A DNA stretch of 64,000 bases from Bacilli bacterium (GTDB lineage: Bacteria > Bacillota > Bacilli > Paenibacillales > NBRC-103111). The stretch spans positions 1-64,000 of the forward strand of contig JAQBPR010000093.1 in assembly GCA_028287395.1 (NCBI GenBank), written 5' to 3'. Positions 44,731 to 54,766 of this stretch are shown here, piece by piece. Below the pieces are notes generated by a model, which had not been told where the DNA came from, made no database searches, and worked only from the letters and a program-made list of their open reading frames with translations. The stretch's first letter is position 1. Each line of letters begins with the position of its first letter. The translations under genes were made by a program, and so were the position numbers.

Positions 44731-47497
44731 CAATTTGTAACTCCACAACCTCTGCACAACGCAGGCAAAGCGTCGGATGCTGGCTGTGAGAACCGACCTC
44801 CGGCGTTACATTCCAGCAGCGCTCGCATTTTTCACCTTCAGCTGCCGATACACGAATAGCCAACTTTTTAAATTTGATCGCATCTGATGGTATGGCGGAA
44901 TTCGAATCCACGGTTTGCACAGTCACTTTTGACACAATAAACAGCTGCTCTAAATCGTTGAATTGAGCCAATAACTGTGTTGTTTCTTCGTTGACATATA
45001 GGTCAAGTGCGGCACCCAACGCGTTGCCTATCATTTTGTTGCTTCGCGCTTCCTCCAAAGCCTTTAAGGCCTCATCACGGATTTCAATAAACTGCAGCCA
45101 TTTTTGTTCTAAAACTTGATTATATCGCTTGGATTCCAATTTAGGCATATGAGTAAGCTGAACGCTGATCTCATCCACACCAGGGATAAATTTCCACATT
45201 TCATCCGTAGTATAAGGTAAGATCGGCGCAATCAATTTTGTTATCACTGTTAATGCTTCGTATAAAACCGTCTGCGCCGCTTTTCTTCCCGCATCGTTCG
45301 GAGCGCTGGCATAAAGTCTATCCTTAACAATATCCAAATAAAACGCGCTTAGCTCAATCGCACAAAAATGATGCACCGACTGATAAACCACATGAAATTC
45401 ATATTTTTCATATGCGGTTAATACACGTTCTGTCATTCCATCCAGCTGACTTAAAGCAAAACGGTCCAGCTCGTTCATTTGCTCCAGCTCAACACCATCC
45501 GTTTTCGGGTCAAAACCGGTTAAATTACTCACCAAAAAGCGCAGCGTATTGCGTATTTTGCGATATACCTCCGTGATTTGGTTCAAAATATTATCTGATA
45601 TGCGTTGATCGGATTGATAATCCGCGGATGAAACCCATAAGCGCAATATATCCGCACCCAATTTATTGCAAACTTGATTCGGATCGACTGTATTCCCCAA
45701 AGACTTAGACATTTTTTTGCCTTCGCCATCCAAGGTAAATCCGTGACTCAGAATCGCCTTGTATGGCGATTGACCGCGTACTGCCGTTCCGGTAATTAAC
45801 GAAGAATTATACCAGCCGCGATATTGATCTGAGCCTTCCAGGTAAAGATCAGCTGGCCATTGCAGCTCAGGACGTGATTCCAGTACAGCAACATGGCTTG
45901 ACCCGGAATCAAACCATACATCCATGATGTCTTTTTCCTTACGGAAATCTGCATTTCCGCAGTCCGGACAAACGCAGCCCTCCGGCAATAATTCCCGCTC
46001 ATCTTTGATAAACCATGCATTCGAGCCTTCTGCAGCAAAAATACCAGCTACCTTCTCAATCGTCTGCTCATTCACAAACGGACGATTGCAATTACGGCAA
46101 TAAAATATCGGAATTGGCACCCCCCAAGCGCGTTGACGGGAAATACACCAGTCTCCACGATCGGCGATCATATTGTGTAAACGAAGCTCACCCCAATGAG
46201 GCGTCCATTTGACCTGTTTGATTTGTTCCAGCATCTCCGCGCGGAATTTGTCCACTGAAGCAAACCATTGCTCTGTAGCACGATAGATGACAGGTTTTTT
46301 CGTACGCCAGTCATGAGCATATTGATGCACAACAGAACCCAGCTTCAGCAAATGTCCACTTTCCTGTAAACGATCTGTAATGAGCGTATTGGCTTTTTCA
46401 TAATAAATGCCTTCGTATCCGGGTGCTTCCGCTGTGAATTTACCTTGATCGTCAATCGGACAGAGTACGCCAATCTTATAGCGTTGACCGATGCTAAAGT
46501 CATCCTCCCCGTGTCCCGGCGCCGTATGAACGCAGCCTGTTCCCGCTTCTAAAGTAACATGCTCGCCTACCATTACCAAGGACTCCCGATCATAAAATGG
46601 ATGCTGGCAAGTAACGAATTCTAACTCCGCGCCCTTCACACGAGAAAGCACCTTAGCGTCGTTCCATTCCATTTCTTTCGCGGCAGCCTCCAGCAAGCCT
46701 TCAGCTACCACATATTTTTTACCGTTCACTTCAACTACAACATATACAAACTCCGGGTGCACACTAATTCCCAAATTGGCAGGAAGTGTCCAAGGCGTTG
46801 TCGTCCAAATCACAATTGCTGCGTCTTCGGGCAGCTTGCCTTTACCATCCTTCACTTGAAAAGCGACAAAAATGGACGGAGATGTTTTTTCCTTATATTC
46901 AATTTCAGCTTCAGCCAAAGCACTTTCCGAGGAAGGAGACCAATAAACGGGTTTTAGTCCCTTGTAAATATACCCCTTCTTGACCATATCGCCAAAAACG
47001 CGAATTTGCTGCGCTTCATATTCCGGCTGCAAAGTAATATAAGGATTTTTCCAATCGCCGCGGACCGCCAAACGTTGAAACTGCAGCTTTTGTTTTTCAA
47101 TCCAACCCAATGCGTACTCTTTGCAATATTCTCTGAACTCGGAAACGTCCATTTTTTTGCGATCCACTTTACCGCTGTTGGCAATAGCTTGTTCAATCGG
47201 CAAACCGTGTGTATCCCAGCCCGGTACAAAAGGCGCGTCAAAGCCTTGCAGCGATTTATACCTTACAATGATATCCTTCAAAATTTTATTCAATGCGTGC
47301 CCGATATGAATATCGCCATTTGCAAATGGAGGGCCGTCATGCAAAATAAATTTCGGCTTCCCTTTACGCTTCTGCTGCACCTGCGCATAAATATCAATTT
47401 CGTCCCACCATTGCTGAATTTTCGGTTCTGCTTGCGGTAAATTACCACGCATTGGGAAATCAGTCTGCGGCAAGTTCAAAGTTTTTCCATAATCCAT
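44723..47497 (-). CDS. ileS: Isoleucyl-tRNA synthetase
   Basis: 924 residues, attaches isoleucine to tRNA-Ile. HIGH motif in [14 protein letters not shown] near 62, KMSKS in [11 protein letters not shown] near 594, an editing (CP1) domain in between, and a C-terminal zinc finger with CERCW near 888 and CLRCAEVV near 909. A T-box leader precedes it. No frameshift or truncation is visible. Confidence 0.97.
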   Translation of the reverse strand: MDYGKTLNLPQTDFPMRGNLPQAEPKIQQWWDEIDIYAQVQQKRKGKPKFILHDGPPFANGDIHIGHALNKILKDIIVRYKSLQGFDAPFVPGWDTHGLPIEQAIANSGKVDRKKMDVSEFREYCKEYALGWIEKQKLQFQRLAVRGDWKNPYITLQPEYEAQQIRVFGDMVKKGYIYKGLKPVYWSPSSESALAEAEIEYKEKTSPSIFVAFQVKDGKGKLPEDAAIVIWTTTPWTLPANLGISVHPEFVYVVVEVNGKKYVVAEGLLEAAAKEMEWNDAKVLSRVKGAELEFVTCQHPFYDRESLVMVGEHVTLEAGTGCVHTAPGHGEDDFSIGQRYKIGVLCPIDDQGKFTAEAPGYEGIYYEKANTLITDRLQESGHLLKLGSVVHQYAHDWRTKKPVIYRATEQWFASVDKFRAEMLEQIKQVKWTPHWGELRLHNMIADRGDWCISRQRAWGVPIPIFYCRNCNRPFVNEQTIEKVAGIFAAEGSNAWFIKDERELLPEGCVCPDCGNADFRKEKDIMDVWFDSGSSHVAVLESRPELQWPADLYLEGSDQYRGWYNSSLITGTAVRGQSPYKAILSHGFTLDGEGKKMSKSLGNTVDPNQVCNKLGADILRLWVSSADYQSDQRISDNILNQITEVYRKIRNTLRFLVSNLTGFDPKTDGVELEQMNELDRFALSQLDGMTERVLTAYEKYEFHVVYQSVHHFCAIELSAFYLDIVKDRLYASAPNDAGRKAAQTVLYEALTVITKLIAPILPYTTDEMWKFIPGVDEISVQLTHMPKLESKRYNQVLEQKWLQFIEIRDEALKALEEARSNKMIGNALGAALDLYVNEETTQLLAQFNDLEQLFIVSKVTVQTVDSNSAIPSDAIKFKKLAIRVSAAEGEKCERCWNVTPEVGSHSQHPTLCLRCAEVVELQIDA

Positions 47498-47530
47498 CCA
47501 TGTACACCCCTTTGTTTTCGTCCAAAAATA

Positions 47531-47795
47531 AAAAAAACCTTCATCCCAAAAAGGGACGAAAGGTTATCTCGCGGTACCACCCTCATAAGATTAGCCTGTA
47601 AAGCAAGCTGATTTGCTAATCCCACTCGACGATTGCTAACGGAATCACCCGATGCTCTTTACGAATTTCTTTTTTCAAGAGATACTCATGGATGATATTC
47701 CAACGTTAACGAAAATTAGGCTCACACCGTTCCCTAAATCGCTGATTCCATTAGCTCGTTGTACTTGTTCCAGTCATCGCTTTTAAGCCATTTAA
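47531..47795 (-). promoter_or_regulatory. Isoleucine T-box riboswitch upstream of ileS
   Basis: The leader (minus strand) carries the T-box core AGGGTGGTACCGCG at 47583-47570, a competing terminator stem AACCTTTCGTCCC / GGGATGAAGGTT with T8 (47565-47529) and, near 47700-47690, an ATC triplet in GAATATCATCC as the specifier for isoleucine. Uncharged tRNA-Ile should favour read-through. Stem I details are inferred. Confidence 0.93.
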
Positions 47796-47803
47796 TTAAA
47801 AGC

Positions 47804-47832
47804 AGTATATCCAATTTTCACGGCTACGTCAA
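47804..47832 (-). promoter_or_regulatory. Sigma-A promoter of ileS
   Basis: Minus strand: TTGACG at 47832-47827, 17-bp spacer, TATACT at 47809-47804, placed right after the divIVA stop. Confidence 0.8.
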
Positions 47833-47837
47833 TAAGC

Positions 47838-48323
47838 TTACGCCTGCTCGATATCCGTTCTCGCCGATTCCAACGTTTCCCAGCCTTCTACTTGGATCAA
47901 TTCCAGCTGCGCTTCAACCAGCATGCGGAAACGCGTACGATAGACAGAAGCTTGCTTTTTCAGCTCTTCAATTTCTAATGATATTCTACCGGATCTAACC
48001 AACGATTCATTAATAATCCGATCTGCATTCTTTTCCGCTTCTTTAAGCACCAATTGCGCTTCCTTTTTGGCGTTCATTTTGACTTCTTCTGCGGTTTCCT
48101 GAGCGACGATCAATGTTTTGCTCAAGGTTTCTTCAATATTGGAGAAATGGTTCAAGCGTTCTTGAATCGTTTGAATTTGATTTTGCAATTCTTTATTCTC
48201 ACGAATGGCAGCTTCATAATCTTTAATCACTTGATCCAAAAATTCATTAACTTGGTCTTCGTCATAGCCACGAAACCCTTTTTTAAATTCTTTATTATGT
48301 ATATCCAATGGCGTTAATGGCAT
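47838..48323 (-). CDS. divIVA: DivIVA cell-pole/division protein
   Basis: 161 residues. The N-terminal membrane-binding motif [28 protein letters not shown] is diagnostic (about 5-32); the rest is a heptad-rich coiled coil to about 150. It marks curved membranes at poles and septa and recruits division and sporulation proteins. Monocistronic-looking between ylmH and ileS, as in Bacillus. Confidence 0.95.
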   Translation of the reverse strand: MPLTPLDIHNKEFKKGFRGYDEDQVNEFLDQVIKDYEAAIRENKELQNQIQTIQERLNHFSNIEETLSKTLIVAQETAEEVKMNAKKEAQLVLKEAEKNADRIINESLVRSGRISLEIEELKKQASVYRTRFRMLVEAQLELIQVEGWETLESARTDIEQA

Positions 48324-48415
48324 TGTGCACCTCCAAAAAAATATGAAACTCTAAGACCACTATTTCGACAAAAAAAATAAAATTCCTGCATTTCCTATTT
48401 TAAAAAGTGTAACTT

Positions 48416-49213
48416 TCACATAAACCGACCTATTTGAACACGTATTCTGCCTTTTTTCGACAAGTCCTGGACTTCCAGAACTTTAAAACGACCTAAGCCC
48501 TGTAAAGAAATGATGTCTCCATCCTTCAAAAGCTTGCTGGGGTCTTCCTCTACCTTCCAGTTGACTCTGCATTTCCCTGCTTTAATCGGTAATAAAGCTT
48601 TTGCACGACTTAAACGAAAGGCATCGCTAACAATACCGTCCAAACGCAGCGAAGCGACAGACAAGCTCATTTCCACTAATGAAGCGCCGCCTGTTTGCAA
48701 TTGCTCTAGTGGAATGACTTCCGTTTTAACTTTGATCCGGTGGACCTGCTGCAAATGAAGCTGTAGGTAGGAGCTGATTTCTGCAGCAACCAGACAATGG
48801 CATCCCATTTCAAGCACATGAATATCGCCAATTTTGTCTCTTTTCATCCCTAATCCGAGAACGGAGCCCATAAAGTCTCCATGCGTTAACGATAAGAATT
48901 TGCCATCTCCTGCCAAAACGGACAAGACTTCAATCCCTATATCGTCCAGTTCAGAAGCATAATAATCAGGGGCAATTATAGCACGTTTACGTTCAGCAGC
49001 TTCGTAACCGCCATCAAAACGTAAAGAAATATTACTTGTCCTTTGCGCTAATGAAGTTAATATGGAAGCTTGTCTCGGATCCAGGAAATCCGTCCTCTTC
49101 ACAGCATGATGCTCACTTGCATGCACAATCCATTCCCAAGCTTTATCGACAAAATGATGCTCATCTGGATGGAAATGCACATGCAACTGTTTATTCAAGG
49201 ATTGCAGGCTCAT
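48416..49213 (-). CDS. ylmH: YlmH family S4 RNA-binding protein
   Basis: 265 residues. N-terminal YlmH domain (HFHPDEHHFVDKAWEWI near 12; FLDPRQASILTSLA near 43) and C-terminal S4 domain (VASLRLDGIVSDAFRLSRAKALLPIKAGKCRVNW near 182-215). The exact role is uncertain; linked to translation and division in the ylm cluster. Overlaps ylmG by 4 bp. Confidence 0.92.
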   Translation of the reverse strand: MSLQSLNKQLHVHFHPDEHHFVDKAWEWIVHASEHHAVKRTDFLDPRQASILTSLAQRTSNISLRFDGGYEAAERKRAIIAPDYYASELDDIGIEVLSVLAGDGKFLSLTHGDFMGSVLGLGMKRDKIGDIHVLEMGCHCLVAAEISSYLQLHLQQVHRIKVKTEVIPLEQLQTGGASLVEMSLSVASLRLDGIVSDAFRLSRAKALLPIKAGKCRVNWKVEEDPSKLLKDGDIISLQGLGRFKVLEVQDLSKKGRIRVQIGRFM

Positions 49214-49506
49214 ATAAATGGCTTCACTATAAACTTAAGTACCTCTGCAATTCCCAAAGAGACGTATCTCAAGGCAATTAAAGCAACAACAGGGGAAATA
49301 TCAAGCATCCCGCCAATTGGCGGAATTAACTTACGAAATGGAGTCAAATAAGGTTCCACAAGCTTCGCCAGCAAATCACCCACAAAGCTTTGTCTTACAT
49401 TGGGCACCCATGAAAGAAATACATAGGCAATGATCATAAACCAGTAAATATTTTCAAGCAGCGCTACATAATTGTCTATATTCGCCAAGACAGTCAATTC
49501 TTTCAC
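49210..49506 (-). CDS. ylmG: YggT-family membrane protein
   Basis: 98 residues with two membrane segments ([13 protein letters not shown] and [23 protein letters not shown]) around a [21 protein letters not shown] loop typical of YggT. The frame starts at GTG overlapping the sepF stop; a TTG three codons on has GAGGTG 6 nt upstream and may be the true start. Confidence 0.9.
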   Translation of the reverse strand: MKELTVLANIDNYVALLENIYWFMIIAYVFLSWVPNVRQSFVGDLLAKLVEPYLTPFRKLIPPIGGMLDISPVVALIALRYVSLGIAEVLKFIVKPFI

Positions 49507-49943
49507 CTCGATTTGTTATATTCCTCGTTATCTTCACGCATCTCTGTAATCGAACCTTGTATTTCAACGGAGTCCGGTGTACATAGAAAAATGTTTGGGC
49601 CGATCTTGGAAATCGAACCATTAAGTGCATAAACCGTTCCGCTGAGAAAATCAACAATACGCAGCGCTTGATCCGTACGCACACGATGAAGATTAACCAC
49701 CACAGGCCGACGCGAACGCAAATGATCGGCAATATCCTGTGTTTCTTCATAAGAACGCGGCTCATTTAGTACCACACGGACATTTTTTTGAGAATGAATG
49801 CTAACAACATTACCTTTATTTTTACGTTGCTCGAACGCTTTGGTTTCGCCTTCTTCAATAGAATCTGCAATTTGCTCGCGTTCAATCACTTCTTCTTCCT
49901 CTTGCAAGCCTAAAAAGTTCATAAATTTATTCATAACACCCAT
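49503..49943 (-). CDS. sepF: SepF cell-division protein
   Basis: 146 residues. An N-terminal amphipathic membrane-binding helix ([10 protein letters not shown]) and a C-terminal SepF domain with [46 protein letters not shown]. It polymerises into rings and joins FtsZ to the membrane. GGGAGG is 8 nt before the ATG. Confidence 0.95.
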   Translation of the reverse strand: MGVMNKFMNFLGLQEEEEVIEREQIADSIEEGETKAFEQRKNKGNVVSIHSQKNVRVVLNEPRSYEETQDIADHLRSRRPVVVNLHRVRTDQALRIVDFLSGTVYALNGSISKIGPNIFLCTPDSVEIQGSITEMREDNEEYNKSR

Positions 49944-49964
49944 TATTAAAACCTCCCGTAAGCA

Positions 49965-50663
49965 TCATTTTAGTTTTCCCACTAGTATAGAGCCAAGTCG
50001 TATCCATGTAGCTCCTTCTTCAATAGCCACTTCAAAATCATTAGACATGCCCATAGATAAATGAGGAATTTCACAGGTAAATATTTGTCGCGAGTTTAAT
50101 TCGTCTCTTAAATTACGCAGCTCCCGAAAAACAGGTCGTACCTTCTCAGCTTCTTCTTCATGCGGAGCCATCGTCATCAATCCAACTATGTTCAATGCAG
50201 ATAACTTAGATAATTGCTCTGCAAAAGTAAAAAGTTGATCTGGAGGTAAACCATATTTGGTCTCTTCCCCCGAAACATTCAACTGGATAAAACAATTCAC
50301 TTGTATCCCAAGCGACAAGGCCTTTTTATTCAGCTCTTCCGCTAAAGTAAGCCTGTCCAAAGAATGAATGTACTGGAACTTCCCAATAACGTCCCTTACT
50401 TTGTTCGTTTGCAGGTGTCCAATAAAATGCCATTCAGCCTCTGTAGCAAAAGCTTCCCATTTGGCCTGTGCATCCTGCCAACGATTTTCACCGACTTTAT
50501 TAAGCCCACTGCGGATTACTTCACCTGTGATTTTCTCTGTTACATACTTGGTGACAGCGATGATCTGCACCTCTTCGCGCTTTCTGCCACTCCGAGCACA
50601 TGCCGCTACAATCCTTCGTTCAACGCTTTCTATTCTTTCCTGAAGCGACAATGACGTTTTCAC
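49965..50663 (-). CDS. ylmE: YggS-family PLP homeostasis protein
   Basis: 232 residues with the PLP-binding Lys in IIAVTKYV near 35 and GENRWQDAQAKWEAF near 58 and FIGHLQTNKVRD near 84, features of YggS. It helps control pyridoxal 5'-phosphate pools. The initiator is GTG at 50663; a TTG a few codons downstream is an alternative. Confidence 0.93.
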   Translation of the reverse strand: MKTSLSLQERIESVERRIVAACARSGRKREEVQIIAVTKYVTEKITGEVIRSGLNKVGENRWQDAQAKWEAFATEAEWHFIGHLQTNKVRDVIGKFQYIHSLDRLTLAEELNKKALSLGIQVNCFIQLNVSGEETKYGLPPDQLFTFAEQLSKLSALNIVGLMTMAPHEEEAEKVRPVFRELRNLRDELNSRQIFTCEIPHLSMGMSNDFEVAIEEGATWIRLGSILVGKLK

Positions 50664-50681
50664 CTCATCCTGTTCTCGAGC

Positions 50682-51515
50682 TTATGTTAAGCCAATCCAA
50701 GCTACCATTCTGCCTGTTTTCCCGTTTTCTTTACGATGGGAGAAAAATAAATCAGTTCGACAACTTGTGCACAATTCTGATACTTCGATGTTACTTGGGC
50801 TAATTCCTGCTTTTATCATAATTTGTTGGTTTAATTGTTGCAAGTTTAACATGAATTTTCCATTTTCCTTCTTCTTAAAAACCGGTTTATAACCTGTTGT
50901 TACCTCATCAAGGGATTTTACCTTGTCCATGACCTTCTCATCCACTTCAAAACAGCAAACGCCAATTGAAGGACCTATGGTCGCATTGATATCGCTAGGC
51001 ATGCTGCCAAAGGACTGCCGCATCGCAGCAATCGTTGCTGCCGCTACACGCAGTACTGTACCTTTCCAGCCAGCATGCGCTAAGCCGACTGCTTTATGTA
51101 CAGGATCGTAAAAATAAAGCGGCACACAGTCAGCAAACAATGCACCTAAGCATATCCCCGCTTGTTGTGTAATAAAAGCATCCGTAGCTTGGATCGCCGT
51201 TTCAAGCGAGTCAATTCCTTTACCCTTGTCCAACGAAGTAACAAGCTTTACATGACATCCGTGTACCTGATTACCGTACGTCCATGAATCAATTGGAAAA
51301 TCTATGGCTGCTGCAACTCGTGTCCGATTAGCTACTACATCATCGTTCAGATCTGCCACATGCAATCCGCAGTTTAACGAATCAAATGGTTTTTGGCTTA
51401 CTCCGCCCAAACGGGAAGAAAAACCCGCCCTGAGATTCGGAAATTTTGTTTGCCAGGCAGAAATGAATAACAGATCCGAGTTAGTACCTTTTGTTGAATT
51501 TACAAACGGTTCCAT
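50682..51515 (-). CDS. ylmD: YfiH/YlmD laccase-domain purine nucleoside enzyme
   Basis: About 277 residues. Conserved Zn-binding residues in TYGNQVHGCHV near 78, GALFADCVPLYFYDP near 124 and HAGWKGTVLRVAAATI near 148. Members catalyse purine nucleoside phosphorolysis/deamination. An ATG at 51515 has GGGGGG 7 nt upstream; GTG one codon earlier is less likely. Confidence 0.92.
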   Translation of the reverse strand: MEPFVNSTKGTNSDLLFISAWQTKFPNLRAGFSSRLGGVSQKPFDSLNCGLHVADLNDDVVANRTRVAAAIDFPIDSWTYGNQVHGCHVKLVTSLDKGKGIDSLETAIQATDAFITQQAGICLGALFADCVPLYFYDPVHKAVGLAHAGWKGTVLRVAAATIAAMRQSFGSMPSDINATIGPSIGVCCFEVDEKVMDKVKSLDEVTTGYKPVFKKKENGKFMLNLQQLNQQIMIKAGISPSNIEVSELCTSCRTDLFFSHRKENGKTGRMVAWIGLT

Positions 51516-51576
51516 CACATTTCCCCCCAGCCATTTATTATGATTGTATTATATTAACACATGTGAAAAGCAATTG

Positions 51577-51885
51577 TTATCTGTCTCGAGATGGGCGACT
51601 ATAATCCTGTATGGAATCGCCCTCTTCCGCAGAGCGATATATCCGCGTATCGTCCAGCTTTACGAGCACGACATCCAGACCAATTTTCACTATGTTTTTC
51701 CAAGGAATCACTACATCTGTTCCACCACCACCGAAAAAACCAAAAAACTTACCTTGAGTCGAAGGAACCACAATAGAATCGATTCTCCCTTGTCGAAGAT
51801 CCAGCTCCAAATCGCTTACTTGCCCAAGTTTTTTGCCGTCTACAATATTGATTACATCTTTGGATTGGAAATCCGAGATTTTCAC
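51577..51885 (-). CDS. ylmC: YlmC/YmxH-family PRC-barrel protein
   Basis: 102 residues from GTG at 51885, starting VKISDFQSKDVINIVDGKKLGQV like Bacillus YlmC. A single PRC-barrel with GKFFGFFGGGGTDVVIPWKNIVKIG and a charged C-terminal tail. The open frame extends further upstream but with sequence unlike the family. Function unknown; these proteins belong to the spore/division neighbourhood. Confidence 0.85.
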   Translation of the reverse strand: MKISDFQSKDVINIVDGKKLGQVSDLELDLRQGRIDSIVVPSTQGKFFGFFGGGGTDVVIPWKNIVKIGLDVVLVKLDDTRIYRSAEEGDSIQDYSRPSRDR

Positions 51886-51972
51886 GAGGTAATCACCACG
51901 TATCCTGTTTTTTTGGATGAACTCATCCCTTATTACTATATGTATTTGTCTAGGAAAATGTTCGAATTGCAT

Positions 51973-52006
51973 AAAAAAAGTCATTCTCAGCATGAACTGG
52001 AATGAC
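51973..52006 (-). terminator. Terminator after sigG
   Basis: GTCATTC / GAATGAC with a 13-nt loop and seven T, 15 nt after the sigG stop. Confidence 0.85.
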
Positions 52007-52020
52007 CTTATAACTTCTTA

Positions 52021-52803
52021 CTACGATTTTACATGTTTTTGCATTTGCGAAATGGCCGATTTTTCCAATCGCGATACCTGTGCTTGGGAAATGCCGATTT
52101 CATCTGCGACTTCCATTTGGGTCTTCCCTTCAAAAAAACGCATCGATAAAATCATTTTTTCTCTGGCATTCAGCTTGCGCATCCCTTCTCGAAGAGCAAT
52201 TCCTTCAATCCAGGTCACATCTTTATGACGGTCATCGCTAATTTGATCCATAACATAAATCGGATCGCCGCCATCATGATAAATGGGTTCAAATAATGAT
52301 ACCGGATCCTGAATTGCATCTAACGCAAAAACAACATCTTCCTTTGGCACATTTAACGCTTCGGCAATTTCATAGATCGTTGGTTCACGTGAATTGATGT
52401 TGGTCAGGTTGTCCCTCACCTGAAGAGCCTTATAAGCAATATCACGCAATGAGCGTGAGACCCTAATGGGATTATTGTCGCGCAAGTAACGACGTATTTC
52501 CCCGATAATCATAGGGACCGCGTAGGTTGAAAACTTGACGTTTTGGCCTAAATCAAAATTATCAATTGCCTTCATTAGACCGATACAACCGACTTGAAAC
52601 AGATCATCCACAAATTCACCGCGATTGTTAAAACGTTGAATGACGCTTAATACCAGCCTTAAGTTACCATTAACCAGCTTTTCTCTGGCGGACCGTTCTT
52701 TTTTTGTCTGCAGTTGAACGAATAATTCGCGCATTTCTGCGTTGGTAAGGACAGGCAGCTTTGCGGTATCCACACCACAAATCTCGACTTTATTTCGGGT
52801 CAC
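52021..52803 (-). CDS. sigG: Sporulation sigma factor G
   Basis: 260 residues. Region 2 (LVNGNLRLVLSVIQRFNNRGEFVDDLFQVGCIGLMKAIDNFD near 43-84) and region 4 helix-turn-helix (QMEVADEIGISQAQVSRLEKSAI) match the late forespore factor. The start is GTG with GGGAGG 8 nt upstream. It follows sigE, as in all Bacillales, with its own sigma-F/G-type promoter. Confidence 0.96.
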   Translation of the reverse strand: MTRNKVEICGVDTAKLPVLTNAEMRELFVQLQTKKERSAREKLVNGNLRLVLSVIQRFNNRGEFVDDLFQVGCIGLMKAIDNFDLGQNVKFSTYAVPMIIGEIRRYLRDNNPIRVSRSLRDIAYKALQVRDNLTNINSREPTIYEIAEALNVPKEDVVFALDAIQDPVSLFEPIYHDGGDPIYVMDQISDDRHKDVTWIEGIALREGMRKLNAREKMILSMRFFEGKTQMEVADEIGISQAQVSRLEKSAISQMQKHVKS

Positions 52804-52835
52804 CGTGATTACCTCCCAAGGAGAAACATTAATGT

Positions 52836-52865
52836 TAATTATCCCCGAGGAAGTTTTTTTTATGC
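52836..52865 (-). promoter_or_regulatory. Candidate sigma-F/sigma-G promoter of sigG
   Basis: Minus strand: GCATA at 52865-52861, 17-bp spacer, GATAATTA at 52843-52836, fitting the forespore consensus GMATA-N17-CATWMTA with one difference at the first -10 base. It would give forespore-specific, autoregulated sigG expression, as known in B. subtilis. Confidence 0.55.
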
Positions 52866-52866
52866 C

Positions 52867-53589
52867 TTAAACCATCTTATTAAATTCTTTTCGCAGACGT
52901 TTAATAATCCGTTTTTCCAGTCTTGAAATATAGGATTGCGATATACCCAGTAAATCCGCTACATCCTTCTGCGTTTTTTCCTCTCCATCCGAAAGTCCAA
53001 AACGAAGCTCCATAATGACTCGTTCCCGTTCCGACAATTTGTCAAGCGCTTTATGCAGCAGCTTGCGATCCACTTGTTCTTCAATGTTACGGTAAATGGT
53101 ATCATTCTCAGTTCCCAGCACATCAGATAAAAGTAACTCATTACCATCCCAATCAATATTGAGCGGTTCATCAAAAGAAACCTCCGTCCGCGTTTTATTA
53201 TTCCTGCGCAAATGCATCAATATCTCATTTTCAATGCACCGGGAGGCGTAAGTAGCTAGCTTGATCTTTTTTTCTGGATCAAACGTGTTCACCGCCTTTA
53301 TTAAACCAATGGCTCCAATCGAAACCAAATCTTCGATGTTGATCCCCGTATTCTCAAACTTTCTTGCAATATAAACAACAAGACGAAGGTTACGTTCAAT
53401 TAACATAGCACGAATAGCCGAATCCCCTGAGGTAAGCTTTTGCAATAAAAACTCTTCTTCCTCACGCGTTAACGGCGGCGGCAGCGCCTCGCTTCCACCG
53501 ATATAATAGATTTCATTATTCTTCAATCCCATCAGCAATAAAAATCGATAATACCGCCATTGCAGCAATAGTTTCCACCGATAAACCAT
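52867..53589 (-). CDS. sigE: Sporulation sigma factor E (pro-sigma-E)
   Basis: About 240 residues. The N-terminal pro-sequence ([20 protein letters not shown], before [14 protein letters not shown]) is the part removed by SpoIIGA in the mother cell. Region 2 ([39 protein letters not shown]) and region 4 ([21 protein letters not shown]) are intact. ATG at 53589 has TAGGAGG upstream; earlier codons fall in the repeat element, so they are rejected. Confidence 0.96.
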   Translation of the reverse strand: MVYRWKLLLQWRYYRFLLLMGLKNNEIYYIGGSEALPPPLTREEEEFLLQKLTSGDSAIRAMLIERNLRLVVYIARKFENTGINIEDLVSIGAIGLIKAVNTFDPEKKIKLATYASRCIENEILMHLRRNNKTRTEVSFDEPLNIDWDGNELLLSDVLGTENDTIYRNIEEQVDRKLLHKALDKLSERERVIMELRFGLSDGEEKTQKDVADLLGISQSYISRLEKRIIKRLRKEFNKMV

Positions 53590-53608
53590 GTCTATTTTTC
53601 CTCCTAAA

Positions 53609-53638
53609 AGTTTGCTTTGCAAACTGGCTTCGCAAGCA
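53609..53638. repeat. Double-hairpin element related to the 43490 tandem repeat
   Basis: AGTTTGC / GCAAACT stem followed by GCTT-CGC-AAGC in the same order and spacing as in the 43490 units. The stem differs by paired changes (TC/GA to GC/GC), so the folded form is kept. It lies in the spoIIGA-sigE gap, just ahead of the sigE ribosome site. Confidence 0.7.
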
Positions 53639-53646
53639 GCTGCAAA

Positions 53647-54573
53647 TTATTCATTCGTTTCGATTAATGCTGGATGCAATATGGCTTGATAAGCATTATC
53701 AGAGCTTAGTCTTCCGCCATCAAAGCCGACGAGCACTTTGCTTGTTGTCATCTGACGATCATTGAACTGCACAACCACTTGATCCGGTTTTATCGCTAAC
53801 ATAAATTGTCCACTTTTGTTAATTCCACGAAACGGGATAAGCCTTAATCTTTCCTGACCTTGAAAATCCACATGATCCAAGTGAACAAATATTTGTTCCA
53901 CTTCAGACTGTTGTATGCACTTTAACCAAGCCTCAGGTAAATAAGCTTTCCATGTCTCCGCTTCAACCACCATAACGGGCATTTGGGTTAAAGGATCGTA
54001 CAAGCGGTTGCCCGTATCAATTAATCCTTTGCAGGTAAATATATGAGAATCCACATAAACGGTTACGTCCGTAATCCAAGTTAACACTTCTTCTCTTTTC
54101 AGTGACATTCGTGACATCCGCACATAAAACCAAAGCGTTCCTAATAAAACAAGAAACACAAATCCCAATCCAACTTGAAGTCCAAAGGCAAGCCCGCCTG
54201 AATGAGTAAACCATATGCCATTCATCACATCATTCGAGGAAAGCAGAAAATAATGTATCCCTAAAATACCACCTGCCGCGACGAAATTAACTAGATAAAA
54301 AGCACCCAGAATTCGGGCAAATCTCTTAAATCGTCCAAAACCAAAAGTAGAGCATAGCATGAGAATGGAAAATCCGAATTTTACTAGGAACGTAAATAAA
54401 AAAGACATTTGAGGAAAAAGCATAAAAATAACATAAGCAGCGCCAATTCCGGCGCCTGCAACAACTCTCCAACCCTTCACCTTAATTTTTTGTGTCCAAG
54501 CAGTTGCTAGTAACAATGCACCGTCAATTGCAAAATTCATAAAAAAAATAAGATCTACATAAACAATCATCAT
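53647..54573 (-). CDS. spoIIGA: SpoIIGA pro-sigma-E processing protease
   Basis: 308 residues. Five N-terminal membrane helices (MIVYVDLIFFMNFAIDG first) precede a cytoplasmic aspartic protease-like domain with the active Asp in FTCKGLIDTGNRLYDPLTQMPVMV near 180. It processes pro-sigma-E after activation by SpoIIR from the forespore. GGGAGG lies 8-11 nt before the paired ATGs. First gene of the spoIIG operon. Confidence 0.95.
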   Translation of the reverse strand: MMIVYVDLIFFMNFAIDGALLLATAWTQKIKVKGWRVVAGAGIGAAYVIFMLFPQMSFLFTFLVKFGFSILMLCSTFGFGRFKRFARILGAFYLVNFVAAGGILGIHYFLLSSNDVMNGIWFTHSGGLAFGLQVGLGFVFLVLLGTLWFYVRMSRMSLKREEVLTWITDVTVYVDSHIFTCKGLIDTGNRLYDPLTQMPVMVVEAETWKAYLPEAWLKCIQQSEVEQIFVHLDHVDFQGQERLRLIPFRGINKSGQFMLAIKPDQVVVQFNDRQMTTSKVLVGFDGGRLSSDNAYQAILHPALIETNE

Positions 54574-54631
54574 CGAAGCCTCCCGAACTTAACTCTCTGC
54601 AGCAGACACGCCTCTTGCGATGAATGAGTTC

Positions 54632-54698
54632 AGTATATCGGTTTCACTTTACGAAGTCTGTCTAAATCCGCCTTACATTTATGGGTTTTTTTGTCGAA
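54632..54698 (-). promoter_or_regulatory. Candidate spoIIG promoter with Spo0A boxes
   Basis: Minus strand: a -35-like TAGACA and a -10 TATACT (54637-54632) are separated by 21 bp. Long spacing is a known trait of the B. subtilis spoIIG promoter, which Spo0A activates. Two 0A-box-like sites are present: TTCGACA (54698-54692, identical to the TGTCGAA consensus) and TTAGACA (54665-54659), one mismatch, 33 bp closer and over the -35. Confidence 0.6.
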
Positions 54699-54735
54699 AA
54701 AAAGCCCTTAACGTTCAAAAGAACGTTAAGGGCTT
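54696..54735 (-). terminator. Terminator of ftsAZ
   Basis: A 15-bp perfect stem (AAGCCCTTAACGTTC / GAACGTTAAGGGCTT), 4-nt loop, then T7. It ends about 30 nt after the ftsZ stop. Confidence 0.95.
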
Positions 54736-54766
54736 AGCTTGAAAAGTTTCAGTAAATAATCATAAA

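Noticed and set aside
44723-47497. Fragmented or frameshifted ileS
   Set aside because: The frame is continuous at 924 residues with HIGH, KMSKS and zinc motifs in the right order.
47531-47832. Protein-coding gene in the ileS leader
   Set aside because: The stretch is explained by the T-box, its terminator and the sigma-A promoter.
48416-48440. Spo0A-box-like TGTCGAA at the ylmH 3' end
   Set aside because: Lies inside coding sequence and lacks the preceding T context found at the three intergenic copies; a 7-mer match is expected several times by chance.
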